The notes under the pieces were generated by a model. The model made no database searches, had not been told where the DNA came from, and saw only the letters and a list, made by a program, of their open reading frames with translations. Source: Macrocybe gigantea (taxonomy: Eukaryota; Basidiomycota; Agaricomycetes; Agaricales; Callistosporiaceae). From it: 64,000 bases of DNA. Each line of letters begins with the position of its first letter. Positions within the stretch are counted from its first letter, which is position 1. Below are positions 31,861 to 41,749 of this stretch, piece after piece. The stretch covers positions 744,001-808,000 of the forward strand of contig SJRY01000228.1 in the NCBI GenBank assembly GCA_011319805.1. The letters run 5' to 3'. A program made the translations under genes and the position numbers.

Positions 31861-32570
31861 TCAGGTCCTTCGTCGTCCTGTCGTTTCATCTGTGAGACTC
31901 GGGACGACAATAGTGGTGGCTACAACGTACTCAACGGGCACACCAAAGATGTCCAAGGCGTCAATCCTGGTTTCGCTAACATCTCCTTGATTCGATGCTA
32001 CAAATATCTGAAAGCCAGATCGTGAGCGTCGATTGGACAGAACGAGCTCCGAGATCGGCAACTTGCATGCAGACTATTGATCGTCTGGAATCTTACGTAT
32101 CGCAGTGCTGTCGGCTTTCCCGAGGTGACGTCCGATACGGAGAGCGTGATGATCTGAGCCACCGCGGGCTCCTCAGCATCCTCCACGTCTTCAAATCCTG
32201 CGTTCGGGCGATTTGTGAACAGCTTGATTTTCTTGGGCGCGTGTTCCGCGTCCTTGGATTGAATCAGGATGGAGCGGATGCGAACCGCTTGGTTGAACTG
32301 CGATCAGATGCAGATGGGCGACAACGCCGGGCCTTGTTGCGATGCATGGCGCACCGGAATGTTCAGCAGCAGCTGTTCGTCTGCATCGCTCAGCAGATAG
32401 CTGTCCGAAGTGTTCCTCGCCTTGGATGCCACGATCGGCTTGAACGGTTGGTCGGGCGACTCATTGAGACAGTTGAGCTGAGAGAGGTCAAGATACTCGA
32501 GCAGAGAGACGTCTCCGGTTTCTTCAGACTTTTTGGTGGCCATGCTCAAAACCGACTGTGCGTATGACAT
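31861..32570 (-). CDS. PITH domain protein
   Basis: Small protein built of a PITH (proteasome-interacting thioredoxin C-terminal) domain without the thioredoxin part. The first ATG is 32568-32570 (MSYAQSVLSMATKKSEETG); an internal ATG at 32541-32543 gives the shorter MATKKSEETGDVSLLEYLD. Domain pieces: LNCLNESPDQPFKPIVASKA, DEQLLLNIP, then RSILIQSKDAEHAPKKIKLF with a WNRPN-like strand (FTNRPNAGFEDVEDAEEPAV), ALRYVRFQTINSL and IFVASNQGDVSETRIDALD, ending GRRRT with TGA at 31861-31863. Introns are two or more. It sits 38 nt downstream of the Chs4-like stop on the same strand. Confidence 0.88.
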
Positions 32571-32608
32571 AATCAACCCACCACTTGATATTTGTCCCTA
32601 TTTATATA

Positions 32609-34863
32609 CTAGCATATCACACACTCGTCCTTCGCGTCCTGTCGCGTCGGACGAGACGCGTTTGCTCGCTTGTTCCCCATTCGCTTCATCTCCGTCAGTC
32701 TGTTCATCGCTCGTTTGTTGCCCTGAGCTGTTGTTATATCCAGTGTCAACCATCCCTAGCCACAGGTGAAAGTCTCACTGCAACTCACCGGCAGCCCTCA
32801 TGTACCACCGCTTCGCAAAATCAGTGTCCTGTTTGATCCCGATGCCCACTTCCGCATAGTAGCCAACCGCATATTCTGCCTTGCTCAGCCCCTTGTTTGC
32901 CGCCCGACGCGCCCACAGATACGCCTCGGAGTCACTCTGCTTGAGGACGCCCTCGCTGCCTGTGAGATACCACCCACTAAGGGCGAGCTCCGCTTCAGGG
33001 TCACCTTTTTCCGCAGCCTTCGTATACCACGCTATAGACCGTCGTGGGTCCATCGGGCACGTCAGCGTCCCATACTCGTAGCATTGGCCCAGTTTATACT
33101 GCGATGGGGTATAGCCAAGTTGCGCTGCTTGCGTAAAGAGATTTTTCGCGAGAATTGGATCGTGAGGTACTAGCTGCGAGGTGGGGGACTCGTGCAAAAG
33201 ACCCAGCTCGTGCAAAGCGTGGGGTTCTCTTCGTCCGCTTGCTCTGCTGCGCGTCTCAGCCAGGTGATGGCTTCGCGAGGATTCTTCTGCTCGCCAAGCG
33301 ACCCATTCAGGAGGATCATGCCCAGTTTGTACATCGCGGGCGTGTCTCCCAATGACGCAGCCTTTCGATAGAATGCAGCTGCTCTAGGCGGCTCTTTCCT
33401 CGTTCCCGCGCCAATCTCGTTACAAACGGCCACACGATAACATGCGGCTGGATGGTTTTGCTTGGCCGCCTGCAGGTACAGATGATAGGCGCGTTCGTGG
33501 TCAACTTGGAGACCAAGGGCCCCTGTGCCATGGCAGTTGGCTAGGAAGAACTGGGCTTCTGCATAGGCTTCCCCTTGTGTAGCCAATCGCCGCATAACCT
33601 TGAGAGATTCGGCAATGAGGACCTCGCTGTACTTCTTCCCAGCACGTTGGTCCTTTGCTGTCGTCCGAATCTTCTTCGCTGCGTCAATGAGATATTTTGC
33701 ATACAGAAAATGAGCTTCTGGGTCTGGATCCGCCTTGATGCGTTGCCGGTATTGATCTATGTACTCTTTGGTATAGGGAGGTGCTGTGAGATCCACTGCC
33801 TTCGTTCTATGTGTCGAAAGTGAAACTGATGCCGAAGTGCCAGAACGGTGCAGGGATGGGCGGGATTCAAACTCTCTTTCAGGCGATGCGAGAGTCGAGG
33901 GAGCCGGTGTAGAATAGGACGAGTACGACTGATTACCCGAGGGCCCCCCATATGGTCCTGGTTGTCCCACATTCGGGGTGGGGTTGGTTATTTGTGTATG
34001 CGGGATATTCAGCTCCGTAGCCCGCACCAGGAGCAGGCGGATGGGGGACCGGTGTTGAGGAAGGAGGGGGGCCTGGAGGAGGGGCCATGCCTAAAACGTT
34101 GGATGCTGCGGCATAAAGGGGATTGTATTCTTGTGGACGGGGCTGCCATTGCTGGTGAGAATAAGCGGGCCCATTGGGCGGGAAAGTAATGCTCTCCGGG
34201 GAGCTGTAGTTGGTCGACAGATCGTCCTGACTATAGAGTGATGCGTAGTCGCCGTCGTGGAATGCATCCGGAACAGCGGCATACGCGTTCGCCGTGGCGT
34301 CTTCCGATGGAAATGAAGTACGAAGCGGGTGTGCAGGACCTGGTGGAAGCGTGTGGGCGTTTCGCGGGCGGGATGCATGTTGGTTCGGTTGCGTTGATCG
34401 CATAGACATCGAGGACCCGACACGTGGTATAGGGTCGGCTGCATGCCTTGGATTCACGGCACGGGGATGGGACTCGGTGATGTGCAAGGCAGAAAATTGA
34501 TCGAGGGTGCTCGTTGGATCGAATGGCACGGCCGGTGGGTGAGTCTCGCCATCTTGTTGGGCTTGCCTCTCGGACGGCAAGGATGGGACGGAGCGATTAT
34601 TCTGCTGCATGAGGGCGATGGCTGTGGATAGCAGGAATACGGTGAGAAATGGAAGGGACAGTCGCTGATCGACGCGTACCGGGCGGTGGTCTGAGCTCTG
34701 GATCATGGTCGTCGGTGATTGCTCCCAGTGGAGGCGCTCTAGATAGTGGGTCGCCATGATAGAGAGTCTGTGAATGATAGCTGGGACGCGACGGACGAAC
34801 GTCTGTACCGGCAGGATTTATATCAGACATGGAGGAGGAAGAGGAGGAGAAGTGGGTGCTCAT
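32609..34863 (-). CDS. Sel1-repeat chitin synthase regulator, Chs4/Skt5-like
   Basis: Activator and membrane anchor for chitin synthase in the family. ATG 34861-34863 (MSTHFSSSSSSMSDINPAGT; a second ATG at MSDIN). A long Ser/Pro/His/Tyr-rich disordered N-terminus is followed by about six Sel1 repeats (AYAEAQFFLANCHGTGALGL; HPAACYRVAVCNEIGAGTRK; DTPAMYKLGMILLNGSLGEQ; YTPSQYKLGQCYEYGTLTCP; DPEAELALSGWYLTGSEGVL; LSKAEYAVGYYAEVGIGIKQ). After RAA a 61-nt intron (32728-32788) joins AQGNKRAMNRLTEMKRMG and ends DAKDECVIC with TAG at 32609-32611. C-terminal CVIC is a prenylation-type CaaX box; yeast Chs4 also ends in a CaaX motif. Without the final intron the frame stops at 32775 after GELQ. Confidence 0.9.
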
Positions 34864-34907
34864 GACAACTTGAAGTGATATTTCCCACAGTCAATAAGTA
34901 CGGTACA

Positions 34908-37231
34908 TTACTTGACCCAAGTCCATTCTTCCACCGTTCGTTCGATTTGCTGTCGTTCCACTCCTCGCGTCGTCCGCCGCACTCGCACAGTCTTCTCCAT
35001 CACTCGCCGCGTCTCAGCCTCCGACCCCTCCTCGTCCTCTATCCTCGCATCGTTCATCCATTCTTCCGCCCACCCTTCCTCGTCCTTGGGTCGTCGCATC
35101 TTCCGTAAACCCAACCCTTCCTCTTTCCGATCCTCCACTACCTTGTCCCAGTTTTTCGGCTGGAAGTTCTTGAAGCGGACCGGCTCATCACCACCAAACG
35201 GGCTTGCCGAATCGACGCGCCTGCGTTTCACTCCGTTGCCGTTATGATATGACGCATCCTTCCTCTTCGGATTAGCACCCCGAACCATTTCGTCGTCGCT
35301 CGAGTATCCAGCCGCAAGCTTTGCACGCCATCGAAGCTCTCTTGCCGTTGCCGGTGCATCTTTCACCCTGTCCCCTGGTATTTGTTCTTTCACTTCTCTC
35401 CTTGCCTGTTCGCTCCCGCGCTCCAAGATGCGCGCCTCGGTGACGAGAAAATCCGCCAAAGCGGACACCGATGTCAGCACCCGATGCGAAAAGCTCGTCC
35501 CGCCCTTTATGTCCCGAAGGTATTTATCACCCACATACCAACAGAGCCTATATATGTCCAACCGTCAACGGCATGCGGTCCTCGGTATTAATCGACGTAC
35601 TTGGAGAACATGGGAAACCTAAATTTCTTTGGCACCTGCGTTGCAATTTCGATGTTTCGAACTCGTAGCTCTTAGGGAAAGAAAAGAATAGCATCAGCAG
35701 GATAAAAAGATCTATGCAAGACCCTTTCTTACGTGTTGGTACATTGTACGAATGTAGGAAATTCCCGCCAAAGACCAAAGTGTCGACAGGCGTATGCTGA
35801 CGAGGTTCGAAATGACATTTGATTCCCCAAGTCGGTAAGGAAAATCAACTCAACTCACCACAGCATGAATCCAGCCAGTCGGAATGATCATGGTGTTTCC
35901 CGCCGTCAATTCCACTTTGAATACCTCGTCTACCAAATCCCCAAGCCACGATTGGTTTTGAAGTTCTGAGCCTGACCATCTTTCGTAGGCAGAGAGATTC
36001 TCTGGCGTAGGCCGGATGAAGTAGAAGACCTAGTAGAGGAAAGGTTAAAGTCTGGGTGCAAAATACAGCCTGAACACGAGCCTTGGCTCCACGTAGAATG
36101 TGATAATAGACCGAAGATCCCGCAAAATCGATATGCCAATCCTATTTCATCATTGGGACACTGGCACGGCGGAAATAGCAAGCCAGAAAGATGCTCACCG
36201 TCCAGGCATTGGCGACGCCCATAAGACAGTATAGCTGGACTTTGGGATAGGCATGCCCTTTGCCTTTTCTCGTGCTTGGCCAGAAATTCTCGACCCAGTC
36301 CAACTCCCTGACAAGCCTTGGAGGTAAAATCATATCTGACAAGGGTGTGCCTGATATTTCCAACGATATTACGTTCAGCGTTTTGTCACGGGAGGAAGGA
36401 TCCATGTTGAAATATTCGTTCCACCTTCCCAACGTCCATCCGGAAGAGGTAGATTGGGTAGCGACGTCTACAGGCGCATTAGAACATGGAAAGCGGTGGT
36501 TTTACGCGCTGTAGAACAGGCGTACCGATTACTTCCAGGGGCGTGACCTCTCCTATAATTCTAGTCACGTCGTCGACAGTGAAGTCGGATGGAGGCACTC
36601 TCATTCCAAGGCCCTCGGGACTCTCGATCAGGATAGGTGCAGTCATTGCAGTGTCGTCCTCTTCAAGCCATTCAAGACCAACGTCGGCCCCCTTCATCAA
36701 TTTGAAGGAGTGGTCCTTGATGGTCTTGCCTTCCATCATCCGCAACCAACGCTTAGGGTCGGATTCGACACCGGCATGCAGGTTGGCGTAATCGCGCTGG
36801 GTCCTCTTGCGGAATGACCGCCGAGTAGGCGCTTTAAAGGTGATCGCGCGGGAGGGGTCGGCAGCTAGGCATGCCTTGCAGTACCTGGAAACGCAGGTGT
36901 TAAATAACGATGACGGGGTGAAATTGGGCCTTTCGCTGTACCATTTATCAACGGCATCCATATCGCCGCCGTTTCCGACACATCTCCAGTGATACCATAC
37001 TTTGCAAACGTCGCATCTTATCCAGCTCTCCTTGTCCAGAGCATTAGATTCCTTGGGTGGACACTCTGGGCACGAATCATCCGTAGTCGTGTTTGCTGGG
37101 GCAGGCTGAGGCGGCTGTTCCGATGCATCCTTAGGCACGGGGGTATTCGAACGGGACGAAAGAGGAGAGGGCTCAGGGGATTTGAGTACGGGGGGATTGC
37201 TGCGAGTGGAACGGCGTTTGCTACGAGCCAT
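34908..37231 (-). CDS. JHD1: JmjC histone demethylase Jhd1 (KDM2-like) with PHD finger
   Basis: Fe(II)/2-oxoglutarate histone H3 lysine-36 demethylase of the JHD1 family. ATG 37229-37231. A basic N-terminus precedes a PHD finger ([16 protein letters not shown], then [14 protein letters not shown] across an intron). The JmjC core is GVANAWT then [15 protein letters not shown], where HxD is the iron-binding pair, and TGWIHAV supplies the second His. A post-JmjC helical segment follows ([39 protein letters not shown]). A charged nuclear C-terminal tail ([20 protein letters not shown]) ends EEWTWVK at 34908-34910. About eight introns. Only 44 nt separate its stop from the Chs4-like ATG downstream. 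Confidence 0.92.
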
Positions 37232-37340
37232 GAACGTGCTTGTGTACGACCAAAAGTAACAACGATGACAAATTGGCCTGGGAGTCTACATAAAATACAA
37301 CGATAACGAAAAAAAAACAAAACCGCAGCTCTATTCCTCG

Positions 37341-38970
37341 TTACTTTTGGCTGAGCTCCGCAACACCCGGAAGGGTCTGGCAAAAATCGAAACAGTCGGT
37401 CAGTCCCACCCTACACCCTCACAGCTCCCACTCACCTTGCCCTCCAGAAGTTCAAGACTCGCCCCTCCACCCGTGCTAACGTGGCTGAGCTCGTCTTCCG
37501 CTCCATACTGCGCCACCACAGTCGCAGTGTCACCTCCACCGACTATGACGACGGCACCTCGCTTCGCCGCTTCAATGTTGGCATCGAGGAGCGCTTTGGA
37601 CCCCTCAGCAAAGGCCGGAAATTCAAAAACTCCGGGCGGTCTCGTGGGACTGTCTTAGTTCCATACCCAGAGCAACGACAATGCTGGAACGTACCCATTC
37701 CACAAGATCGTCTTTGCTTCTAGGACCGTTTCTCTGAAAAGTTCCCTACTCCTAGGACCGACGTCTAGACCCATCCACCCCTCCGGAATGCCATCAGCAG
37801 CGGAGGCGGCTCCTTTCTATTCATGCCCATCAGTTGACGTGTTATCGATCATAAAGAATTATGCGGTACATTGGCATCCTTGTCGAATTTATCCGCCGTT
37901 ACAAAATCGACCGGGAGGACGATCTTGACGTTGTTCTTTTTTGCTTTTTCGATCAAACCATGCACTTTATGGGATCCGGGCTCGTCAAAAAGCGAGTTTC
38001 CGATCTCAAGCAACCAATTAGGCGGTTCTTTCACAAAAAGAAAGGTCAGCCCTCACCGATGTACCGTCTAATACCTTTGCAAATGTGAACGCCATTCCAC
38101 CGCAGATGATGAGAGAGTTGACCTGTTAAAAGAATTATGGAATACACGAATGCGTTTCGTCCTGATGCAATGCGTTACCTTGTCGAGCATGTTTTCAATG
38201 AGGAGAATTTTGTCAGACACCTTTGCACCACCCAAGATAGCCAAAAAGGGCCTTTCCGGCTTTTCCAAGGCTTTTGCGAAGAACTCCAACTCTTTCTTGA
38301 CCAAGAAACCAGCTGCCCGCTGGGGCAACTTGATGCCAACCATGCTAGAGTGGGCACGGTGGGCAGTGCCAAAAGCGTCGTTGACGTATACATCGCCGAG
38401 CCTGGTGAGTCCTTCGCGGAACTGGTTAACTTTGGCAGGGTCGGCTTTGGTCTTGGTTCCATCCTTGTTCTTGACAGAGCCTTCCTCCTCGATGTGGAAC
38501 CGCAGGTTCTCAAGCAAGATGACGGCACCCTTGGGGGCGTCTTTGACGGCCTGTTCAACAGTGGGACCAACACAATCGGGAAGGAATATGACTGGCTTTC
38601 CAAGCTGTTTCTCCAGCTCGGCAGATACGGGCTTCAAGGAGTACTTTTCGATTACTTTGCCATCGGGGCGTCCGAGGTGGGACATGAGAACGACCGATGC
38701 AGCACCTGGACGGGAGGATATGAGCAGCGATCGTGGGTTGTGTGAGGCAGTCCCAAACCGTGTTCGAGTGCATATTTGATAGTGGGGAGGGCAGCGACGA
38801 TCCTCTGCGGAAGCGCGGTCAAAGGCATGATATCGCTGGTGTTAGATAGCACGTACGGCGGGGTTTGTGATCTTGCCATCGTGAATGGGGACGTTGAAGT
38901 CGACGCGAATGAGCACGCGCCTTGCGGCGAGGTCGACATCGGTGATGGCTAGCTTGTTGGATAAGGACAT
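37341..38970 (-). CDS. PGK1: phosphoglycerate kinase
   Basis: Converts 1,3-bisphosphoglycerate and ADP to 3-phosphoglycerate and ATP in glycolysis. ATG 38968-38970 ([20 protein letters not shown]); [15 protein letters not shown] and [20 protein letters not shown] are the substrate-binding signature. Further blocks: [53 protein letters not shown] and [20 protein letters not shown]. After introns come [44 protein letters not shown] and [17 protein letters not shown] last exon gives [11 protein letters not shown] with stop 37341-37343. Six or more introns, unusual for a highly expressed gene but normal in basidiomycetes. It shares a 97-bp promoter with the plus-strand RGG gene. Confidence 0.97.
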
Positions 38971-39067
38971 TGTGGACGGAGGATGTGAAGCTGGTTTGAG
39001 TGATAAGATACCGTCATCAGCCGTGTGTGCGTGTTGGCGCTCGATTGCCTCTTCCAGCAAACCACCC

Positions 39068-39954
39068 ATGCCAGACGCTGCAGAGAACTCCCTCGGCCTT
39101 GACTTTGACCAGCTCAGGCTCGACGACCAAACCTCTGCAGAACAGAACGTGCTTAGCCCCGCAAAAGACAATCTCAATCCTCTCGCACCAGCACTCAAGG
39201 AGAAGAAAAAACCATATGTCAACCCAGAGCGCGTCAAGACTGGCGGCGCCCAGCGAGTACGTCTTCTTCATTGCTTTCTGCTCTTACACAAATCAACCGT
39301 TACTAGGATAAATTGAGCGAGGAGGCGCTTTCCGAGCGAATGGCGCGCATGAGGGAGCAGAACGAGAAGATTAAGCAACGGCGTCTGGTATGCATCTGTC
39401 GCTCATCTCGACGCTCTCGTTATGCGTGGCTTACATATATCCACACCACTTAGGACGTCCAAGCAGACGAAGAGGCTTTCAGGAAGACTGAGGAGGTGGA
39501 ACGTGTGCGAATTGCCCAGAACAAAAGAATACAGGATGGCATCGATCGTGCGCGCGAACAGAACGCGAGACGCAAGATGGACAAGATACAAACCAGGGAG
39601 TGGGATTCTGGCAAACCTGCAACCTCCGTTCGGCTGCCTACAACACAAAATTCCGCCGCCGCTGTCCCTGCAGACAATGGCGATAAGGCCAAGTTTGCGT
39701 CAAGCAGTGAAACACCGGTCTCATCGTCACGCGAATCTGGGACCTGGACGAGAGGAGGTGGGCCGCGGGGACATCATCCCCGGAGTAGGGGTAGAGGAAG
39801 AGGAAGAGGCAGCTTGAGCTCAGGAAGCGCCGGAAAGCAGAGTGTACAACCACCGCAGAATCCAGACCGGACGTCCGAAGTGCTATCTACTGACACGGGA
39901 GCTGAGAAGGCTTCGAGTTCATCAGCTGCAGACGCGCAGGCAACGGCATCTTGA
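39068..39954 (+). CDS. hypothetical charged RGG/Arg-rich protein
   Basis: ATG 39068 (MPDAAENSLGLDFDQLRLDD). Three exons: the first ends GAQR before a GTACGT intron; the second is DKLSEEALSERMARMREQNE; the third runs from DVQADEEAFRKTEEVERV to the stop at 39952-39954. The middle is a charged single helix (IDRAREQNARRKMDKIQTRE). A short Arg/Gly segment follows (RGHHPRSRGRGRGRGSLS) and then a Ser/Ala tail. RG repeats suggest RNA binding or ribosome association. I do not recognise a named family. Confidence 0.65.
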
Positions 39955-40096
39955 TCATGACCCTCCTTTTTCCTGTTCTGTTGCAAAACTTATGCCACGC
40001 CCCCAGGTAATTTAAATTTAGTTCATGTTATGGTCGCCACGGACAGACTCTGCTATCGTGTATCGTCAAGGTACAATTACAAGCGTCTATACTTTA

Positions 40097-41563
40097 CTAT
40101 GACTTTGCAGTGATATTCTTTGATCGGCTTATCAGTCTTGGAAGGCGGCTAGGCAATGTGTTTGTGTCAGTGGCTTTGGGGGCGTGGGGAGAATTGCGGT
40201 TCTTGTTGGAAGGCGCCAACTTTCGAGATAATCGTCTGAAGGATTGCAACACGGGCTTGGGCAGTCTTGACTTCGGGTGTGGAGCGACGTCCTGGTAGTC
40301 AGCGAGAGCCGATCTGAAACCGCTCGTGCTAATAGAGGATCTCGCAGGACGCGAAATGCCCTGCTTTTGATGATAGCTTGCATGCCTCGGAGAGATTGCA
40401 GACGGTGCAGCCGGTGGTCGAGCATCGAAATCAGTTCCCATTTCCTTGTTCCTTGGCGGACGGTAATCCGATCGGCCAAGCATAAGGTCGCAAGAAGCTG
40501 TTGAGGATCGTTTGAGAAGGGGTTCGCCCAGCGCATATTTGCTCAAATCCTTCCGAAATGTTTCGCTGGCAAGGGGAGCTAACTTTGGCTTGTAGCATGA
40601 GCTAGGATTCCCGACCGAGGAGTGTATAGTTGAACTTGATTGAGTGTCCGAGACGATTGAGGAACTGGACAAGGAGTCCACCACGAGAGTGGTATCATCC
40701 AGGCTGACAGAACCAAACTTCTCCACAGCCTGGCATTGAACAGCTTTCCTCTTCTTAATCAATGTATCGAGGGCTTTTTGACGTTCAGGAGGCAAAGGCT
40801 CATAGACGGCAGAAAGCTCGGAGTTGGATGGGGTGATCAAATCCTCGTTCTGTTTGTGTCTTTTGGCGAGATTCTTCCAATAATGGGCCCTATTCTTCAT
40901 GTGCTGTAGGTCTTTCCGAGCTTTGAGGGCAACTTTGAGCGCAGACTCGTATTCTTCTACAGTGCGAGTGCCACGTGCGGAAGACATGACGGCCTGCCAA
41001 GGACTTCCAGCTGTTGAGGACGCTTTCTTGACTGCATCGACCAGGGACTGTTCCGCGTCTTCGCCTTTCAGTATAACCGAACAAGGCACAGAGAAAACGG
41101 AGCTTTGGATATACGGGTCGACAGAAAGAAGGCCAAGCAATCTTTCGCATTTGATGAATGACTCGCAGACCTTCTCAAGCTCTCGTGACTTCTGTGCCAT
41201 TGCGTGGAGATCAGCGAGATGTTGCGATTGAGTCCTGGCTAGCTTGGTCCGCAGATCAGCCGCTTGCGCGGAAAGATCTGCGTGCTCGTGTTTTAGATAG
41301 TCGTTTTCCAGCTGCAGCTCGAAGATCCGTAGATTTTTGGCCAGGTTCGTGGCCTCTTCTGGCATAGTGGCTGGCAAAGAGAAAAGTGGATTATTAGGTT
41401 CAGGTTGCGCCAACGTAGAGAGATGAGTGTCCGATATCATGGAGGGCCGCAGTTCGTCTTTTGGCCGCTGCTTTGAGCCAAAAATCCAAGCAGCGCCCTG
41501 GAACGTAGACGGGTCCGAGCGAGTTCGACGATGAAGGAGAGAGAAGGATTTGAAGAACTTCAT
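40097..41563 (-). CDS. hypothetical coiled-coil protein, 488 aa, single exon
   Basis: One uninterrupted 488-codon frame starting at ATG 41561-41563 (MKFFKSFSLLHRRTRSDPST). Residues about 70-130 form a coiled coil (NLAKNLRIFELQLENDYLKH; LRTKLARTQSQHLADLHAMA). A central helical region (YESALKVALKARKDLQHMKN) and a Ser/Arg/Pro-rich basic C-terminus follow (SFRRLSRKLAPSNKNRN). The absence of introns is unlike its neighbours. No family recognised; a cytoskeletal or nuclear role would be a guess. Confidence 0.6.
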   Translation of the reverse strand: MKFFKSFSLLHRRTRSDPSTFQGAAWIFGSKQRPKDELRPSMISDTHLSTLAQPEPNNPLFSLPATMPEEATNLAKNLRIFELQLENDYLKHEHADLSAQAADLRTKLARTQSQHLADLHAMAQKSRELEKVCESFIKCERLLGLLSVDPYIQSSVFSVPCSVILKGEDAEQSLVDAVKKASSTAGSPWQAVMSSARGTRTVEEYESALKVALKARKDLQHMKNRAHYWKNLAKRHKQNEDLITPSNSELSAVYEPLPPERQKALDTLIKKRKAVQCQAVEKFGSVSLDDTTLVVDSLSSSSIVSDTQSSSTIHSSVGNPSSCYKPKLAPLASETFRKDLSKYALGEPLLKRSSTASCDLMLGRSDYRPPRNKEMGTDFDARPPAAPSAISPRHASYHQKQGISRPARSSISTSGFRSALADYQDVAPHPKSRLPKPVLQSFRRLSRKLAPSNKNRNSPHAPKATDTNTLPSRLPRLISRSKNITAKS

Positions 41564-41749
41564 CTCTGGTGATGGTGGTTGAAGGATAAGATATCAATGC
41601 ACGCCACATGGCTTTCAACGGTTAGATATACTCGAGGAGGCGAACAAGCACTTTCATTCTCGTCTAAATGTGGCAGGTCATGGTTACGTAATCAGACCCC
41701 GCTGCCAAAAAAAAGTTCATCAGTCTCATTCACAGAGGACATCCTCGCC

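Noticed and set aside
32543..32570. PITH protein starting only at the second ATG (32541-32543)
   Set aside because: The first ATG at 32568-32570 is in frame and would be met first by scanning ribosomes; the shorter form stays possible.
38137..38779. Two long plus-strand open frames (202 and 209 codons) opposite PGK
   Set aside because: They are shadows of a highly conserved coding exon; the predicted proteins have no recognisable features.
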